From the NCBI RefSeq assembly GCF_008831285.2, contig NC_045139.1, positions 10,946,704 to 11,010,703 of the forward strand: DNA of 64,000 nt, read 5' to 3'. The notes below the pieces were generated by a model. The model was not told the DNA's origin. It was given only the letters and a program-made list of their open reading frames with translations, and did no database searches. Positions 1 through 12,288 of this stretch are shown here, in pieces. The translations under genes were made by a program, and so were the position numbers. The stretch is from Nymphaea colorata. Lineage: Eukaryota > Streptophyta > Magnoliopsida > Nymphaeales > Nymphaeaceae. Positions within the stretch are counted from its first letter, which is position 1; each line of letters starts with the position of its first letter.

Positions 1-1560
1 CATTTCGCCGGCTGGGTTTGGAGCAATTTAACGGTCTTTTAAAATTAATTTTCCTTTTATAAAGCCTTATCGGATATGATACATGAGATGAGAAGGGGAA
101 AAACTTCTTTTTCTTTTTCCTTCTGTACGGCTGGCGAAGGAGTTTAATTTAATTTTTAAACCCACCCTGTAATTTGGACCTTTAAATTTGGCGTTGGCAC
201 GTGAAGGGCTCAAAAAGCATAAAAAATTTAATGAAATCGATCCAATGATTCCTTTTCCCGGGTTCATTCACAAACTGTAAATTAAAAATTACTTTCCCTT
301 CACCAAAGCGAGATGAATAACGCTTGAGAAAATGGCAGGTAAGCAACTTTCATAATATTGTAAGCCCTTCTTTGTTAACTGAACAACCATCGTAAAGCTG
401 TTATTACCGCGGTTGAAGTTAAAAAAAAAAAAAAAATAAGGACAATTCTAAATCACAATGAGGACAATAAAAGATGAATCTGACGACTATGATCCATGAC
501 ATTTTATAAGAGATTATAAACTATTTAGAGGTAGAAGATTAGTGCCCAACAGGTGGACTCAACTTTATATCCATTATCCACCAATATTTTGATAAAATAA
601 TAGTGAAAATAAATTTTGTTTTAAAAATATCTAGCACCCATAAGTGTCATCCGTGTGATCTTAAGGTATGCCCTTTAACTCGAGCCTGAACTCGAACTCG
701 GCTCGACTAATGAAACCATGAGCTTGACTCGGCTCGAGTTCGAAAATAGTTCGATGAGTTGAGCTCGAGCTTGACTCGATTAAGGCTCAACAAACTCGAT
801 TAAGGCTTGAGCTCGAATCAACGGTTACGTGTTGAGTTTGAACGCCAACTCAATTATTTGAACGAGTCAAACTCATAAACTCAAGCTCGCCTCGTTAAAC
901 AAATGACTAGGTTCGAACTCGTTCATGAGTCGAGCTCAACTCATTGTTCACCCTTACCTTTAACTCTAATGTCAAATATGGCACTGTTTACTACTTCCTG
1001 ATCTGTATGGCTTTATTATGTTATACCATTCAATCTCAATGTCCAGCATTTTGTGATTCATGAAAATAACACTAACGAGAGTCAAACTAAAAAGTGCTAA
1101 AATGGCCATAAAAAGCCAAACAAAAAACTTGTCGTTTTGAAAATTACTTGGGGAAGATGGGCGTTATTAATATAATATTTTACATGAACAAAAATGGCCG
1201 GTTAAATAATAAATGAACATAAAATCAACGAAGATTTGTTCAAGTTAGTTAGCGAAGGTCAGCCTTCCGAATCACCGTTTGGTCCAGCCAAGCCTAACCG
1301 AACCAAACCCGAATGACCCGTTCGTACTCCAAACGTGTCCTATCCAAACCGTTTATCTGAAGAAGAAAACCAAATCTAAAACAGACGAGACTCATAGCAC
1401 CGGACCCGAACTCGAAACCAAAAGAGTTAGACAGGTGCATAATCGGTTCCTTTTCTTGACCCGAACCGGTTCACGCGTGTCCCAAAATGACTTCTTTGTC
1501 CAGAGGAGTCTGCTTGCTTACGTACGATATTCTTTACCAATTGTGGGCCAGAGCGAGGCT
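1..1560. other. Gene-free left edge
   Basis: No open frame here looks like a protein, and the translated stretches are short and of low complexity. The only recognisable structure is a relic repeat rich in CTCGAG-like words (about 665-955). The far left edge could be the flank of a gene outside the window. Confidence 0.6.
665..955. repeat. Degenerate CTCGAG-rich dispersed repeat
   Basis: This stretch is packed with variants of 'actcgagct', 'ggctcgact' and 'gctcgaac' on both strands. The same vocabulary fills the better preserved TIR element at 37210-37639, so this is probably an old relative. Its ends are not clear here: the right end reads 'cattgttcaccctta' and the left 'aaggtatgcccttt'. 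Confidence 0.5.
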
Positions 1561-1579
1561 ATTTGCGTAATTTCTTGAC

Positions 1580-3017
1580 ATGGATCGCTCTCTGTAACTC
1601 TCTCTCGCTCTTCTGTCAGGGCGACGCCGGACAATCCGGGGAGCGTTAGCCTCGCGCTCTCTCTCTCTAGAATTTTTTTCGTGACCCTTTAATTCGTGGC
1701 TCTCTCGGTCTCCGGGCGGGGAAGAGGGAGAGAGGGAGGGAGGGGGAAGAAGGACGAGGTACAAATCCTCCCTTCTCGCTCAAGATTGCGCAGAGCCGGA
1801 GACGGGAGTCTGAATCTCCCTCCCCCTCTGTCTCTCTGGAGCGGCGGCCGCCGGCGTTGTTGCGGTTCCGTGGCGCCGTCGGTTTAGGGAGAAGTTTACA
1901 TCGGGGGGAGGCTAGATCGGCCGGGAGAGCGCAAAGAAAGGACGTCTCCTCGTCGCTCGAGTCTGCGACGGAAGAGAGTCAGAGGGAGAGGGACGGGGAC
2001 AGGGAGACGAAAGCGACTGGAGAAAGGAATCCGATGACGCGAGCGGGAGGGGTCGCCGATGCTTGAAAAAGGTTCGCCTCTTGATGCTTGCGGCATCCTC
2101 AGGTTGGAGTTTTCACTGCGGTGGAGGGCGTGGGGTTAGCTTTTTTTCTCTTGATCTCGTTTGGATATTGTGGAAATCGAGGCGTTTTTGGACCCTTGTT
2201 CTGTTATTTCTGTATATTGGAGGCGGGTTTCCTGGTGATCCTCTGTTTCCGCGTTGTTTTTTGATCGTTGCCGGCGCTCGTCCTCCGGGAATCGGGTCCT
2301 AATTCCGGCTTCCTCTTAGAATTTCGTTCGTCTTTATGAATTCCCGCGAATCCTGCTGTTGGCGAAGATACGGAAGCTCTTTTCCTTTCATTTTTGATCA
2401 CCGATTGTCTTTCTCCCCATCCTGGATAAATTAAAGGCTTTATATTTCAAAACTTTGATGTTCATTCGGTAATTCCGTGATTTCTTCTTTGTTTCGCTAT
2501 TGCATGTCCTCTGCTTTGTGCAGGCCGAGGAAAAGTTTTGCCCTCAAGCTTCGAACTTTCGGGGGTTTCTCTTCAAGTAGGTCTAGTTTTCCTCTTTCGA
2601 TTTGTGTCCTGCTGGAAATCTGGCGCTTCTTCAATTGGTTTCTCTTTTTCATCTCTGTGATAAATTAGCCAACCTCTGCTTCGTTTCTTTTTCATCTCTC
2701 TGTGATAAATTAGCCAACCTCTGCTTCGTTTTCTACATCCGAAGGATAAATTCCATTTCTCTTGAAAATCCGCCTTTCTAGTGTTAGATATCTGCACCTT
2801 TTAATGCGAGATTGATTTTCCTTACAGGTTTGCCGTATTCACGGATCGTCTTTACTAAGAGTATATTCCGCTTTGCTGGCTGCACTTTTAATCGTTTCCG
2901 CCATTTTAAAAGATTCATCCCCCAACATTCTCTCGCTCTCCACTATTCATTGGCAGAAAAGTTCATTTCATTGTAATTCTCACCCCCATCGACCAAGAAG
3001 ATAGTGGGGAAAGGACC
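1580..3017 (+). promoter_or_regulatory. Probable promoter and 5' leader of the RING gene
   Basis: CT- and GA-rich, GC-richer DNA lies directly upstream of the RING-finger ORF and resembles a plant 5' UTR, probably with a leader intron. Several small frames are present, but none has recognisable protein character. The transcription start and any leader splice junctions cannot be placed without transcript data. Confidence 0.4.
2653..2742 (+). repeat. Tandem duplication, period 45 bp, in the RING leader
   Basis: Two near-identical copies of a segment containing 'tgtgataaattagccaacct' are spaced 45 bp apart (the GATAAA word is at 2659 and 2704). The duplication lies in the presumed 5' leader or leader intron and changes no coding sequence. 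Confidence 0.8.
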
Positions 3018-3827
3018 ATGGAGGAGAGGGGGAGAAGGTCGACGCTTCTGGACCAAATGACCGTCCAGACGCTCAACCTCGGCGATTTCCTCCAAGCGCA
3101 AGAGGAGGACCCATCGCAGCAACGCCGGACGCTCGGCGCTGTCCTCAAGATCGAGGACGCACGCGGTGGCAGCCAGAGCCTACTCGACATCCTCAACAGC
3201 GAAGACGTCCATAGCGCCCTCCGCCCTGGTTCCAAGATGCCGTGGAAGTCATTCGTCCATCGTCTCAGGCATCGTCGAGTCGCCGCTGCCTTCGCCTGCC
3301 CCCCGCCAGCTAGACGGCCGGCCGGGAACGAATCCGAGCACCAGCCCGAGCAGGAGAGCGTGACGTTCGCGCAGAACTCCCCTCCGGAGGAAGTGGCGTC
3401 TGAAGGGGAGACGATTCGGCGGGCGAGCATGAACCTCGCGGCGGCGTTGGCGGCAGAAAGGGAGAGCAGTCGGGCCACCGTGGAAGCAGAGGGCTCAATG
3501 GCACCGGCGACCGAAGTGGGCACACCGGTCAGGATGTCGCTGATGGCGCTATTGGAGGAGGCAGACCGACCGGCGATGGACGACGGCCCACCGCGGCCGG
3601 CGGCGGCAGGCGTGCTGAGGGAAGCTGAGCCTGGCTGCGGCATGGAGGAGGCAGGGCCGGGGGCCGTGGAACGGTCATGTTGCGTATGCATGGTGCGGCA
3701 CCGGGGCGCGGCCTTCATCCCCTGCGGCCACACCTTCTGCAGGGCGTGCTCGCGCGAGCTGTGGGTGAGCCGCGGCTCCTGTCCTCTCTGCAACGGATTC
3801 ATCCTCGAGATCCTGGACATCTTTTAG
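3018..3827 (+). CDS. C3HC4 RING-finger protein, probable E3 ubiquitin ligase
   Basis: Single-exon 269-aa protein. The C-terminal 50 residues form a complete RING: C221-x2-C224-x11-C236-x-H238-x2-C241-x2-C244-x10-C255-x2-C258, i.e. C3HC4 spacing with all eight zinc ligands, ending in LEILDIF. Such domains recruit E2 enzymes to ubiquitinate bound substrates; that activity is inferred from the family. The N-terminal 200 residues are acidic, Ala/Pro-rich and probably disordered, with no signal peptide or membrane helix. A short conserved-looking block (LGAVLKIEDARGGSQSLLDI) may be a family signature. The start is favoured by 'aggaccATGG', a strong plant context, and by protein-like sequence from that point. 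GC content and codon use are much higher than in the flanks, which also opens a long antisense frame that I regard as a shadow. The stop is followed at once by 'CAG|GTACAC', which could be a donor of a 3' UTR intron. A named orthologue is not claimed. Confidence 0.9.
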   Translation: MEERGRRSTLLDQMTVQTLNLGDFLQAQEEDPSQQRRTLGAVLKIEDARGGSQSLLDILNSEDVHSALRPGSKMPWKSFVHRLRHRRVAAAFACPPPARRPAGNESEHQPEQESVTFAQNSPPEEVASEGETIRRASMNLAAALAAERESSRATVEAEGSMAPATEVGTPVRMSLMALLEEADRPAMDDGPPRPAAAGVLREAEPGCGMEEAGPGAVERSCCVCMVRHRGAAFIPCGHTFCRACSRELWVSRGSCPLCNGFILEILDIF

Positions 3828-4912
3828 CAGGTACACGTTTCATCTTCCAATTGGCCGATACGGATTAAACAAAATTGGTCTTTTCAACGTCTCCGTTCGT
3901 TCCCTTCTCTCGCCTATTCTCTTTTTTTTCGTTTTTCTTTTTCCCCTTGTTTTGTTTTGTTTTTGTTTTTTTTTGTGTTTTCTATTTTTGGGGGATCTTT
4001 CACCTGTGATAGATCGCTCCCAACATGGGACAAAAGGAAAAAAAATGGTGTCGAGAAAAAGGGATGAAGATGATGATGGGAATGGGCTTGCGTCTTTCTG
4101 CCGATATATTGTAAATGATGAATGTCCGTATGTCTTTGTAATTCAGTTAGCTCGAAAGGTAAAAGCAATTTGGTGCTTCTATTTAAAGCTTGCACTCATG
4201 GAGTTTCTTTTATTAAATATTTCCGATGGTAAATTTTCGATTTGTTAGGCGTTCCATTGACCACGACTTATCAAGAGTGGATGTTTACGCTAGAAAATGA
4301 CGACGGGTCTTTATCTCCCTGTTTCACTGAAGTGTTTCTTTCTCTCTCTCTCTCACATACTTTTCAATGTCACACTCCACCAGATGACATGTTTTTTCCA
4401 AGAACAAAAAGTGCTTGGATTTTCCATTTTGCTATAAGCAGGAGTTCCATGAATTTATTTTTAACTTAAGTGACCAATGATGCACCAAATTTTGGCCCTT
4501 AAATTCATGTTGGTCGAACTGTGCTAAATCCATCCGAGCTGAAATTGATCATAAAGGTGACATTAATGGGTTTCTGGTAGAAAGAATGGCCTGTCAATTT
4601 TTATTGCAACACTGCTGTCCGATTCATCTGACGGCGTTGGCCTGCGCAATTTGGTTTATGAAGAACCGACCATCACTGCACAAATTGGACAACGAGAGAC
4701 TATAGAGAAGCCTATGCAGATCTATCACATTCAACTATTAGAAAAAATAAAAAAAATTGAGAAAGGGTGAATTATACCAAAGATTACCTTGCAGTGGAAA
4801 GTATGAAATCTCGATGAACACCTATCTTTTACTTTGAGCCGCTTATCGCCTGAATCATGAAAAGAGAGTTGACCTAATCATCTGCTAAATCACTTTCTAA
4901 GAAAAGCTTCTC

Positions 4913-4915
<3 letters not shown>

Positions 4916-4961
<46 letters not shown>
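4916..4961. repeat. (CT)n microsatellite
   Basis: About 46 bp of near-perfect TC repeat in intergenic DNA. It could mark an unannotated 5' leader, as similar tracts do at other genes in this window, but no ORF follows it. Confidence 0.95.
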
Positions 4962-4966
<5 letters not shown>

Positions 4967-5878
4967 GATTTAACAATTCTCAGTGCAAACCCTTCGACCC
5001 ACTTGCATCATTAATGTCTGTCATCTCATGTAGAAAACAGACGCAGGGAAAGAGACACTTTTTTGACAAATCCTGCTTGGCTTGTGATCTAATGAAGTCA
5101 CCAACGTGAAAGGGGAGCCTGCAAGAGTCCTCAAGATCAATGGTGGCAGTGGCGTGATGACCGTGGATCTGCAGATAAAATGCCATATTCAATCAAAGAA
5201 AGCTTAAAGAAAGGTACTATGTTTACCCAGTACATGAGTTGTCTGTGTCAGGAAGAAAACTAAAGAGGTGAGGTGGGGAATGTAACCATGGATTTATGGG
5301 CACCAGATATCATGGCATTTATTGTGGGCATGCTTGGAATAGACTATTCGTAATTAATAAGCTCTCAGAGAACCAGACAATGCACATTGCATGACTTCAG
5401 CTCAGTAAATATAAAAAAAAAAAAATTATGTTACTTTGATGACATACTGGTACAGTAACCTTCGCCATTAGAGTTGCTGTGGGTTCGGTGTGATTAAGGT
5501 CCGGATTGCATTTATACTGGGATCGATTTGAACAGATAAAAGCAGTAGAAGTAGAGTCAGTTGGTAAAGAAACAGTAATTGTTGAAAACTTATTAATATC
5601 ATATTGGACTTGTCTGCAATCTTACTTCACCCCCATGTGTGGTGGCAGTAAAGAGTCTGCCTCTGCCTCTGCCTCACGGGAGTTGGGATTCACTAAAGTA
5701 CAAAAGTGTCTTTAAACCTTTTCCGGATCTGGAACTAACTGTAGTTCTGTCTGTGATTTAAATGGTTTATTTGATGTAAACCAACTTCTGAATCCTATTC
5801 TATATGTATTCTTGAATTGATAAGCAGGTTCGCATCTTTGAGGTTTCAGAGTGCAAACTTGTTTTAAAATGATTCTAA

Positions 5879-6127
5879 TATATATATATATATATATACA
5901 TTAGTAATTATAGATTTTAAAATCACTCGGCCTCTAACCATGACAGTTTGATTCAACATGATGGACGACTAAGACAAAAAAACAAGAAAAAAAATGTACT
6001 GGGCATTCCCATCCCCTAGCATTAGTTTTCATATTTTTCTCATGTTTTTGTTTCTTTCAACAATCTATTTTCATCAAATGTGCTGGTTATATGAGAGTAG
6101 TTATATATATACATATATATATATATA
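5879..6127. repeat. Pair of (TA)n tracts flanking a candidate fold-back element
   Basis: TA tracts at about 5879-5898 and 6103-6127 bound roughly 200 bp. Inside, an A-rich arm (aacaagaaaaaaaatg) faces a T-rich arm (catatttttctcatg) in imperfect inverted orientation. The layout resembles the intervals at 52443-52684 and 56023-56225; membership of one family is an inference. Confidence 0.35.
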
Positions 6128-7245
6128 ATAGAGAGAAAGACGTACGTAAATTTGACCATGGTAACTTACTGCAATTTCCCTCATTTTTAACTCAGCAGCT
6201 GCATCGTAAATGTTGATTCATTCGTTGACTAGAGAGAGAGAGATGCCAATCAATTTTGGCACATGTGGCCTACTGTGTATTTTCTACTGTCAGACCCCAA
6301 CAAAGTTAAAATGCTTTTAACCCCTCAGCAGTAATCGGAGAAAAGAAGTTTGGGTTAGGGGACTTTGGTCCGACCGGGTTCGGATCGCCATTCCGATTTA
6401 TAAGTAGGGAACCGAATGGTTCGGACATACTCTCGGGATTCCTGTGTTGTCTGATTATACCGAATTCGACAGTATCTAATTTTTTAAATTTACTTATAAA
6501 ACATTTACGTTCCTACCGATCGTTGTCACCCTTGATCTTCCAGTTGGTACCAACTCGCCCCAGTAATTTGAGATCACTAATTGGTAAAATAAACTTAAAC
6601 AAGACTGTATATATATTTAATATATATTTATTGATTTTTATATAGAATTATAATATTATATTACAATTAATTATATTTATATATTATTTTTATATTAAAT
6701 ATATATATTTTAATTTAATCGAGCCAGGTTCAGGCTTGGGTTTTAGGTATTGTGTCGAGCCTAGGCCTGGGTTTCGGGTTGGCCCAAGCCCGACTCCTTA
6801 TCGAACCGGCCTGATGCCCAGGCTTACCCCTAGGGTTGTAAATGGGTCGGAACATGAATTCCAAATATATAAGAAATCAATTGATGCGTATAGTCCCGAA
6901 CATCGTCCCTACCCACGACCCACAACCCTCCCCCCTCTTTTCCGGGGTCTAAGACTGCTTTGGGTTCACACTAGGGAGCGTCACACCTATCAACTGTTGT
7001 GCATCCACGGTTTACCCTGAAATGAATAAACTAGACTGCAACCCTAGGACATATGGAATACAATTTTTTTACTATGACATATGGAATACAATTTATTTGA
7101 CTATGTCAGATATGCACCTATGCACATCAATCTTGCTGACTATAGAAGTAACAAATCTCTCGAGTCATGTCTGCCTCATTTGCAACCCTGCCCCGTAAGG
7201 ACTGTCCTGACCTTTTGCATTTCAAAATAAGTGATCATTTCAAAA

Positions 7246-7248
<3 letters not shown>

Positions 7249-7300
<52 letters not shown>
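7249..7300. repeat. (AT)n microsatellite
   Basis: 52 bp of perfect AT dinucleotide repeat in gene-free DNA. Confidence 0.97.
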
Positions 7301-7303
<3 letters not shown>

Positions 7304-8640
7304 CAAGGTTAGTGGGATGACAAGTTTTAATGTCAACAAATTTCATGTAGTTTGCGTTATCCTCTTTAGTTATACTAAGGAATTTTGATACATGTTTAAT
7401 TATCCAATTTTTATTAATATCTAAATTACAAGGCCGAATGTGGTCTTTTAATTAACGCTGCCAAATTCCAAGAGAAATCTATTTGGGCAGACGATATTAT
7501 GCATAAGCATATTTTTCATGTCAAATTTTAGAACGTCGAGTGGCATCTTTCTAGGTTTAATGGTAGACTTGAGGGAAGTAATAGACATGGGGACCTTTCT
7601 AAACAACTTTGGAGAAACTTAGGTGTGTTATTTAACAATACTGAAAAGTTAAGTGTGCTTAATTTCTTGATGTTAAATCTTTACGTGTATATTAAAAAAA
7701 GCTATATATTTCTCTTTAGCCTATTAGTAAAAAGCTGCTGCTTTTCATACATCTCCCTATGACAGTGAAAACTTTGCTGCACTGTTGCTTGATGAAACCG
7801 CAGAAATCCAACTTCTTCATAGAATTGGTTGCCTTCGAAGCAAGGTTTTAGAAAATCTAAAAGATAGAAAAGAGTAATCATCAACTCAAAAGCTTGTCCT
7901 CTTCTAATTAATGTTAAGATGGAAAAGTAGTTCCAACTGCATCATTGGTATCCATAATCTGAGATTAGGTTAGAAAAAAAGAGGTTCATGCTTAATTGAT
8001 CAACATCACCAACAAAGTTAGTAGCCACATTATTAGACATTTGAATCTTCTGACTTGGGCAATATTCAAAACCAGCAATGAGTTTCAATGTGGTAGATAG
8101 CACACAAAGGGAAGACTGTCCTTCACACCTAACATATCTAAAAAGTTGGCCAATCAATTTGGAACTTGCATATTATGGCCAACCATTTTGTGTCTTTTGT
8201 TTTTGACTTTGGAAGGGGAATCACTGTACAGAGAATGGCTTTTTTCTTTTTCAATCACTAAAGTCTAACACTTCCAAATTGAAAAGGAAAGAGAACAGCA
8301 CAACTCTAAGGACCAAACTGGTCCTTGTTCATTGATTTCATATGCTCACTAGTGTAGCTTGAAATAAAAGGTAAACACCCATGTAAGGTTGCAAACAAAT
8401 TGTGCTGGATTATAATCCGGATCCGAAAACCATTAGACCAGAATCCCAATTATCCAGTAAAAATCTCCAGCATGTTAAAAAAATGGCCGAAAAAACAGCA
8501 CTTTAATGAATTGGAGATTGATCAAGATGATCACCAAATCCAATTTTTGAAACCAATCCAAACCCAAGTTATCAAATATGTGTTTTGGATTCTATTCTAA
8601 TGATTCAAATGTGGAGATAATGATGTTGTTTAGGGTTAGA

Positions 8641-8893
8641 AGTATCAGAGGAAGAATGTAAATATAAGCCTACTTGATAGATAGTTGAAGAAATAAAGTA
8701 GCAGGACTAGACCCTTGCAACCAGACCTTGATATGCCTTATGCCTTTAATACTGATAGTGTAATGACTCTGGAAAGTTTTTTTTTCTTCTAATGAAATGA
8801 GAATCGACTGAGGTTAACCCTAATCGTGTAGTGGTGGTTAAAGGGTGTGTCAGTCGTTTATTTTCATGTGCGTTCGTAGCTTGCAGGCTACCA
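8641..8893 (+). repeat. 5' LTR of the gypsy relic
   Basis: It shares ordered blocks with 12289-12513: 'cagaggaaga', 'aaataaagtagc', 'ctgatatgcc'-like, 'gtggttaaagggtgtgt', 'agtcgtttattttc' and 'caggctacca'. Its right end is fixed by the adjacent primer-binding site. The left end is approximate. Confidence 0.8.
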
Positions 8894-8895
8894 AT

Positions 8896-8906
8896 TGGTA
8901 TCAGAG
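8896..8906 (+). other. Primer-binding site (initiator tRNA-Met type)
   Basis: TGGTATCAGAG just inside the left LTR matches the usual plant retrotransposon primer-binding site, complementary to the 3' end of tRNA-iMet. Confidence 0.85.
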
Positions 8907-9638
8907 GAAGGGTGACAGTGACAACCAAAGAGGCAAACACTGCAGTGGAATCCCTGAGGAAACAAGGAGATGCCGACTGTCGGGCTATCTCAGGGAAACT
9001 GAAATAGGCTAGAAGGTGAGTGAGATAGACCAAGTGGTAGGAGCCCTGAAAGCATAGCAGCATGTCATGCGTTCAGAGCAGCAACTGATGATGACGCTGC
9101 TGAAGGAGCTCCTCAATCGCACGTTCAATTGCAACAGATGGAGAAAATCAGAAAGGACAAATAGAAACACCAATGCCTCACCAGACACCGAGTATGTTCC
9201 TGACCAACAATTGCATTGGGGCTGCAGGAGGACAAGAGAACCATTTGGGTGATTGAAAACCCCCAAAATGGATTTGTCGAGGTTTTCAGGGAACGATACC
9301 CTAAGTTCAGTGTTTAAGCAGAACATTTCTTTGAGTATCAAGGAGTACCACCGAAGCAATGGGTCGTGCACGATGCGGTAACCTGGAAGGAGACACCATT
9401 CGTTTGTATGGATGGTTACACATCAGGGGAAGTCTCTGTGGAACGCATTATTGGAAGCCCTCACTATTTGATTGGGCCCCTCAACGTACTTAGATTATAA
9501 TGTTGAATTCTCTAAGATTCGCCAGAAAGGGACGGTGATTGAGTATCTGAGAAGACATACGCATAGATAGAGGTACAGGCAGCGAAACCTTAGTCACTTT
9601 TAGAGGCTTTTGAATTGGCGCGTCTGGTCATCACCAGA

Positions 9639-10430
9639 TCAGGATGGCACTGGAGGGCACTCCAAATTCTTGAAGACCATTATGAGTTTAAGGTAATGCC
9701 CTTTGGACTGACAAATTTTCAAGCCACCTTTTAGACTCTTATGAACGAGATTTTCTAGGAGCAGTTGCGCAAACATGTCGTAGTAGTTTTTAATGACATC
9801 CTGGTTTACAGCAATAGCTTGGATCTTCAGAAGCTCTACTTGACAAATACTAAAAAGCCACAAACTTTATTCTAAAACTTGGAAGTGCACTTTCGCCAAA
9901 CCCCACATTGCATACTTGGGACACACGATCACGAAAACAAACCTGTGAATGGAAGGGGATAAAGTGGCTGCCATTAAAGAGTGGCCTTGACCTGAGATAA
10001 TTAAAGGTCTGTGATCATTCCTAGGCCTACTGGTTATTGCAGGAGGTTTGTGAAAGGTTTCAGTAAAGTAGCGGTGCCCCTAATGGATATGCTGAAGAGA
10101 GACAAGTGGGAATGGACCTCGCGATGATAGAATCTTTCAAAAAACTAAAAGAAGCAGTCATCATTGCACTTATCTTGGCTTTACCCGCCTTCACACAGTC
10201 CTTATCCATTGAAACTGATGTGTCAGAGATGGGCATAGGAGCAGTGCTGTAGTAAGGCCAGCACCTTCTTCAGCAAGGCTATGGGCATGACGTTCAAAGG
10301 CAAATCAGCCTACGAACAAGAGCTGATAGTTGTAGTCTTAGTTATCCGCAAATGACATCATTATGTGGTGTGGTAGAAGTTTAAGGTGTTCACAGATCAT
10401 CATACCCTGTGTTTTGTATGCAGCAGAAAG
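9639..10430 (+). pseudogene. Gypsy reverse transcriptase/RNase H remnant
   Basis: Plus-strand conceptual translation gives RT fragments (MPFGLTN, then a stop-interrupted stretch, then ILVYS), a connection region, and RNase H fragments (ETDVSEMGIGAVL; KGKSAYEQELIVV). In-frame stops and frame changes interrupt it repeatedly, so it is a pseudogene. Confidence 0.9.
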
Positions 10431-10759
10431 GTCTCACACCAACTCATTAGAAATGTTTAGTAAAACTAATGGGGTGTGATTTTGAGACATGCTATAAGAA
10501 GGGGCAGAAAACAGAATCACAGATGGGTTATTTCGCCGGTTTGAAGAAAAACAACCACAACCATAGCTAAACTTCCCATATTTAGTCAGTCAATAGCAGA
10601 CATATCGAAGCAAATAGAAGAGGAACATAGAACATCGGCAGGAATAAAAGAAATTAGAGAAAATATGGATGCTAACTCTATCTTGACTTATCGATATCAG
10701 TGAGAGAACTATACTCACATTACAGAAATCGAATCTATATACCTTCTGATTCTCCAATC

Positions 10760-11660
10760 GCCAAGCTGTTGTTGCAATAGTACCAAGATGCATTAGAAGC
10801 TGGTCATCAAAGCGTCGATCAAACCTATCAATGCATGTGTCACACCTTCTATTAGCCGGGAATGAAGAAATATGTGAAGGATTGTGTGAAAAGTTGTCAT
10901 CTATGCTAAAAGCACAAGTGTGAGACTTTGAAGCCAACAAGCCTGCTGCAACCCTTGTTGATTCCTTCACGCATGTGGGAAGACTTGCGCATAGACTTTA
11001 TTGAAGGGTTACCAAAATCAAAAGGGAAGCCACATGACTGGAAGGAACACCTGTCTTAGGCAGAGTTTGCCTACAATGTAGCCGTCCACTCATCTCTCAG
11101 AGTGTCTCTTGGAAGTGGTCTATGGACGTCCCCCTCCTAATCTCAAACCAATCAACTTGATGACGTTGATGTTCAGTTGATTAGCAAAGACAGTATTAGA
11201 ATTGATCAAGCATAAGTTGAAGGCATCTCAAAACCACTTGGTTCAGCAGCATAACAAAGGTCGCAAACACATGGAGTGAGGGATTCAGTTCATTTGAAGA
11301 ATTTTTCAGTGGAAAAGGTACCACAAAAGGCTGCTGAAGCACATAGATTTACTGCCAGATATTTTGCGCGCTATCCAATCTTGCAACGAGAGGGTAAGGT
11401 GGCCTACAAACAGCTGCTCGAATATTCATAGATTCATCTTGTCTTTCACATTTCTTAGCTTAAACCCTTTCGTACCAAGGATACTTTCCCTAGGCCTACC
11501 TCTCCACTACCGTCCACACAGCAAGGATCTCCTCCTCCATTTCACATCCTCCATAGGCGCTCTGTTCGCAAGAATGGCACATCCAAACAACAGTGGTTAG
11601 GAGAATGGCAAGGGGAGGAACACGTAGGAGGACCACTTTAGTTACAGCAGCGCTAGGACA
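10760..11660 (+). pseudogene. Gypsy integrase remnant with C-terminal tail
   Basis: An HHCC-type zinc-finger remnant ends at a CHLC motif near 10900. It is followed by RIDFIEGLPKSKG, then jumps to AEFAYNVAVHSS, so most of the DDE core is deleted. Downstream frames keep pieces of the C-terminal chromodomain-like tail in shifted frames. It is broken and non-functional. Confidence 0.8.
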
Positions 11661-11681
11661 ATGAGTAACTTACCCTCCTGC

Positions 11682-12280
11682 TTGGATGGAGGGAAAGGGA
11701 GGGATTGATTAATCAATCGTTTGTTTGTTTGACTGATTAATTAAAAAGAAGATAAAGGAAAGAAAATTAAAAATTGAAGGAATGGAAAGAACTAGTCCTA
11801 TCTATTACTACCTGTATACCCTTGACCTTGCGTGGCCCTTTTTCCTCCTTCCCGCCGCTGGTCAAGACTTTGACGGGCGCCGGGTTTGTCTCTCCCTCCC
11901 TTCCCGTTACTGCTCTGAGACTTGGACGGTAATCTTCTCCATTCAGACCATACCAACTTTTGTCAGAGTCACCATTGCCACGTTTGGATAGTAGGTTGCC
12001 ATTGTTCATTGTGTTTCTTCTACACCTCTAGAATTGAATGTTAAGGGGCATTATGTAAAGTAATATAAATTCTATTCTTTTATTTTTTTATGTAGTCTAA
12101 ACAAACATATTTAGTAATTCTTTTTTTTTTATCCAAACAAGCTTTATAATCACTTCTTTTTTTTTTTTATTCAAACAAGCTTTATAATCACTTATTTCTT
12201 TTCATTTCCTTTCCTTTTCATTTCTTTCTGATTCCCTTTCCTTTCTACTCTTCTCTTTCCTTCCCTTTCCCTCCATCCAA
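11682..12280. mobile_element. Nested TIR element (about 0.6 kb) inside the gypsy relic
   Basis: The left end 'ttggatggagggaaaggga' is repeated in inverse orientation at the right end 'tccctttccctccatccaa', an 18-19 bp near-perfect terminal inverted repeat. It sits between the pol remnant and the 3' LTR. No transposase frame is visible, so it is non-autonomous. Target-site duplication is unclear and the superfamily is not assigned. The left TIR is purine-rich and could overlap the old polypurine tract of the retroelement. Confidence 0.65.
12131..12195. repeat. Tandem duplication, period 38 bp
   Basis: Two copies of 'aaacaagctttataatcact' are separated by a poly-T run, inside the nested TIR element. 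Confidence 0.8.
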
Positions 12281-12288
12281 ATCTTAGG

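Larger units (their letters stand above)
3828..8640. other. Gene-free interval between RING gene and gypsy element
   Basis: The first few hundred bases are probably 3' UTR of the RING gene. The rest holds T-rich and TA-rich DNA, a (CT)n tract, (TA)n tracts and a short inverted pair near 6834-6929 ('agggttgtaaatgggtcgg' against 'acgacccacaaccct'). No protein-like frame was recognised. Confidence 0.6.

Noticed and set aside
2963..3820. Long antisense open frame (285 aa) over the RING gene
   Set aside because: It overlaps the RING coding frame almost exactly. High GC removes stops on the other strand, and the translation shows no domain.
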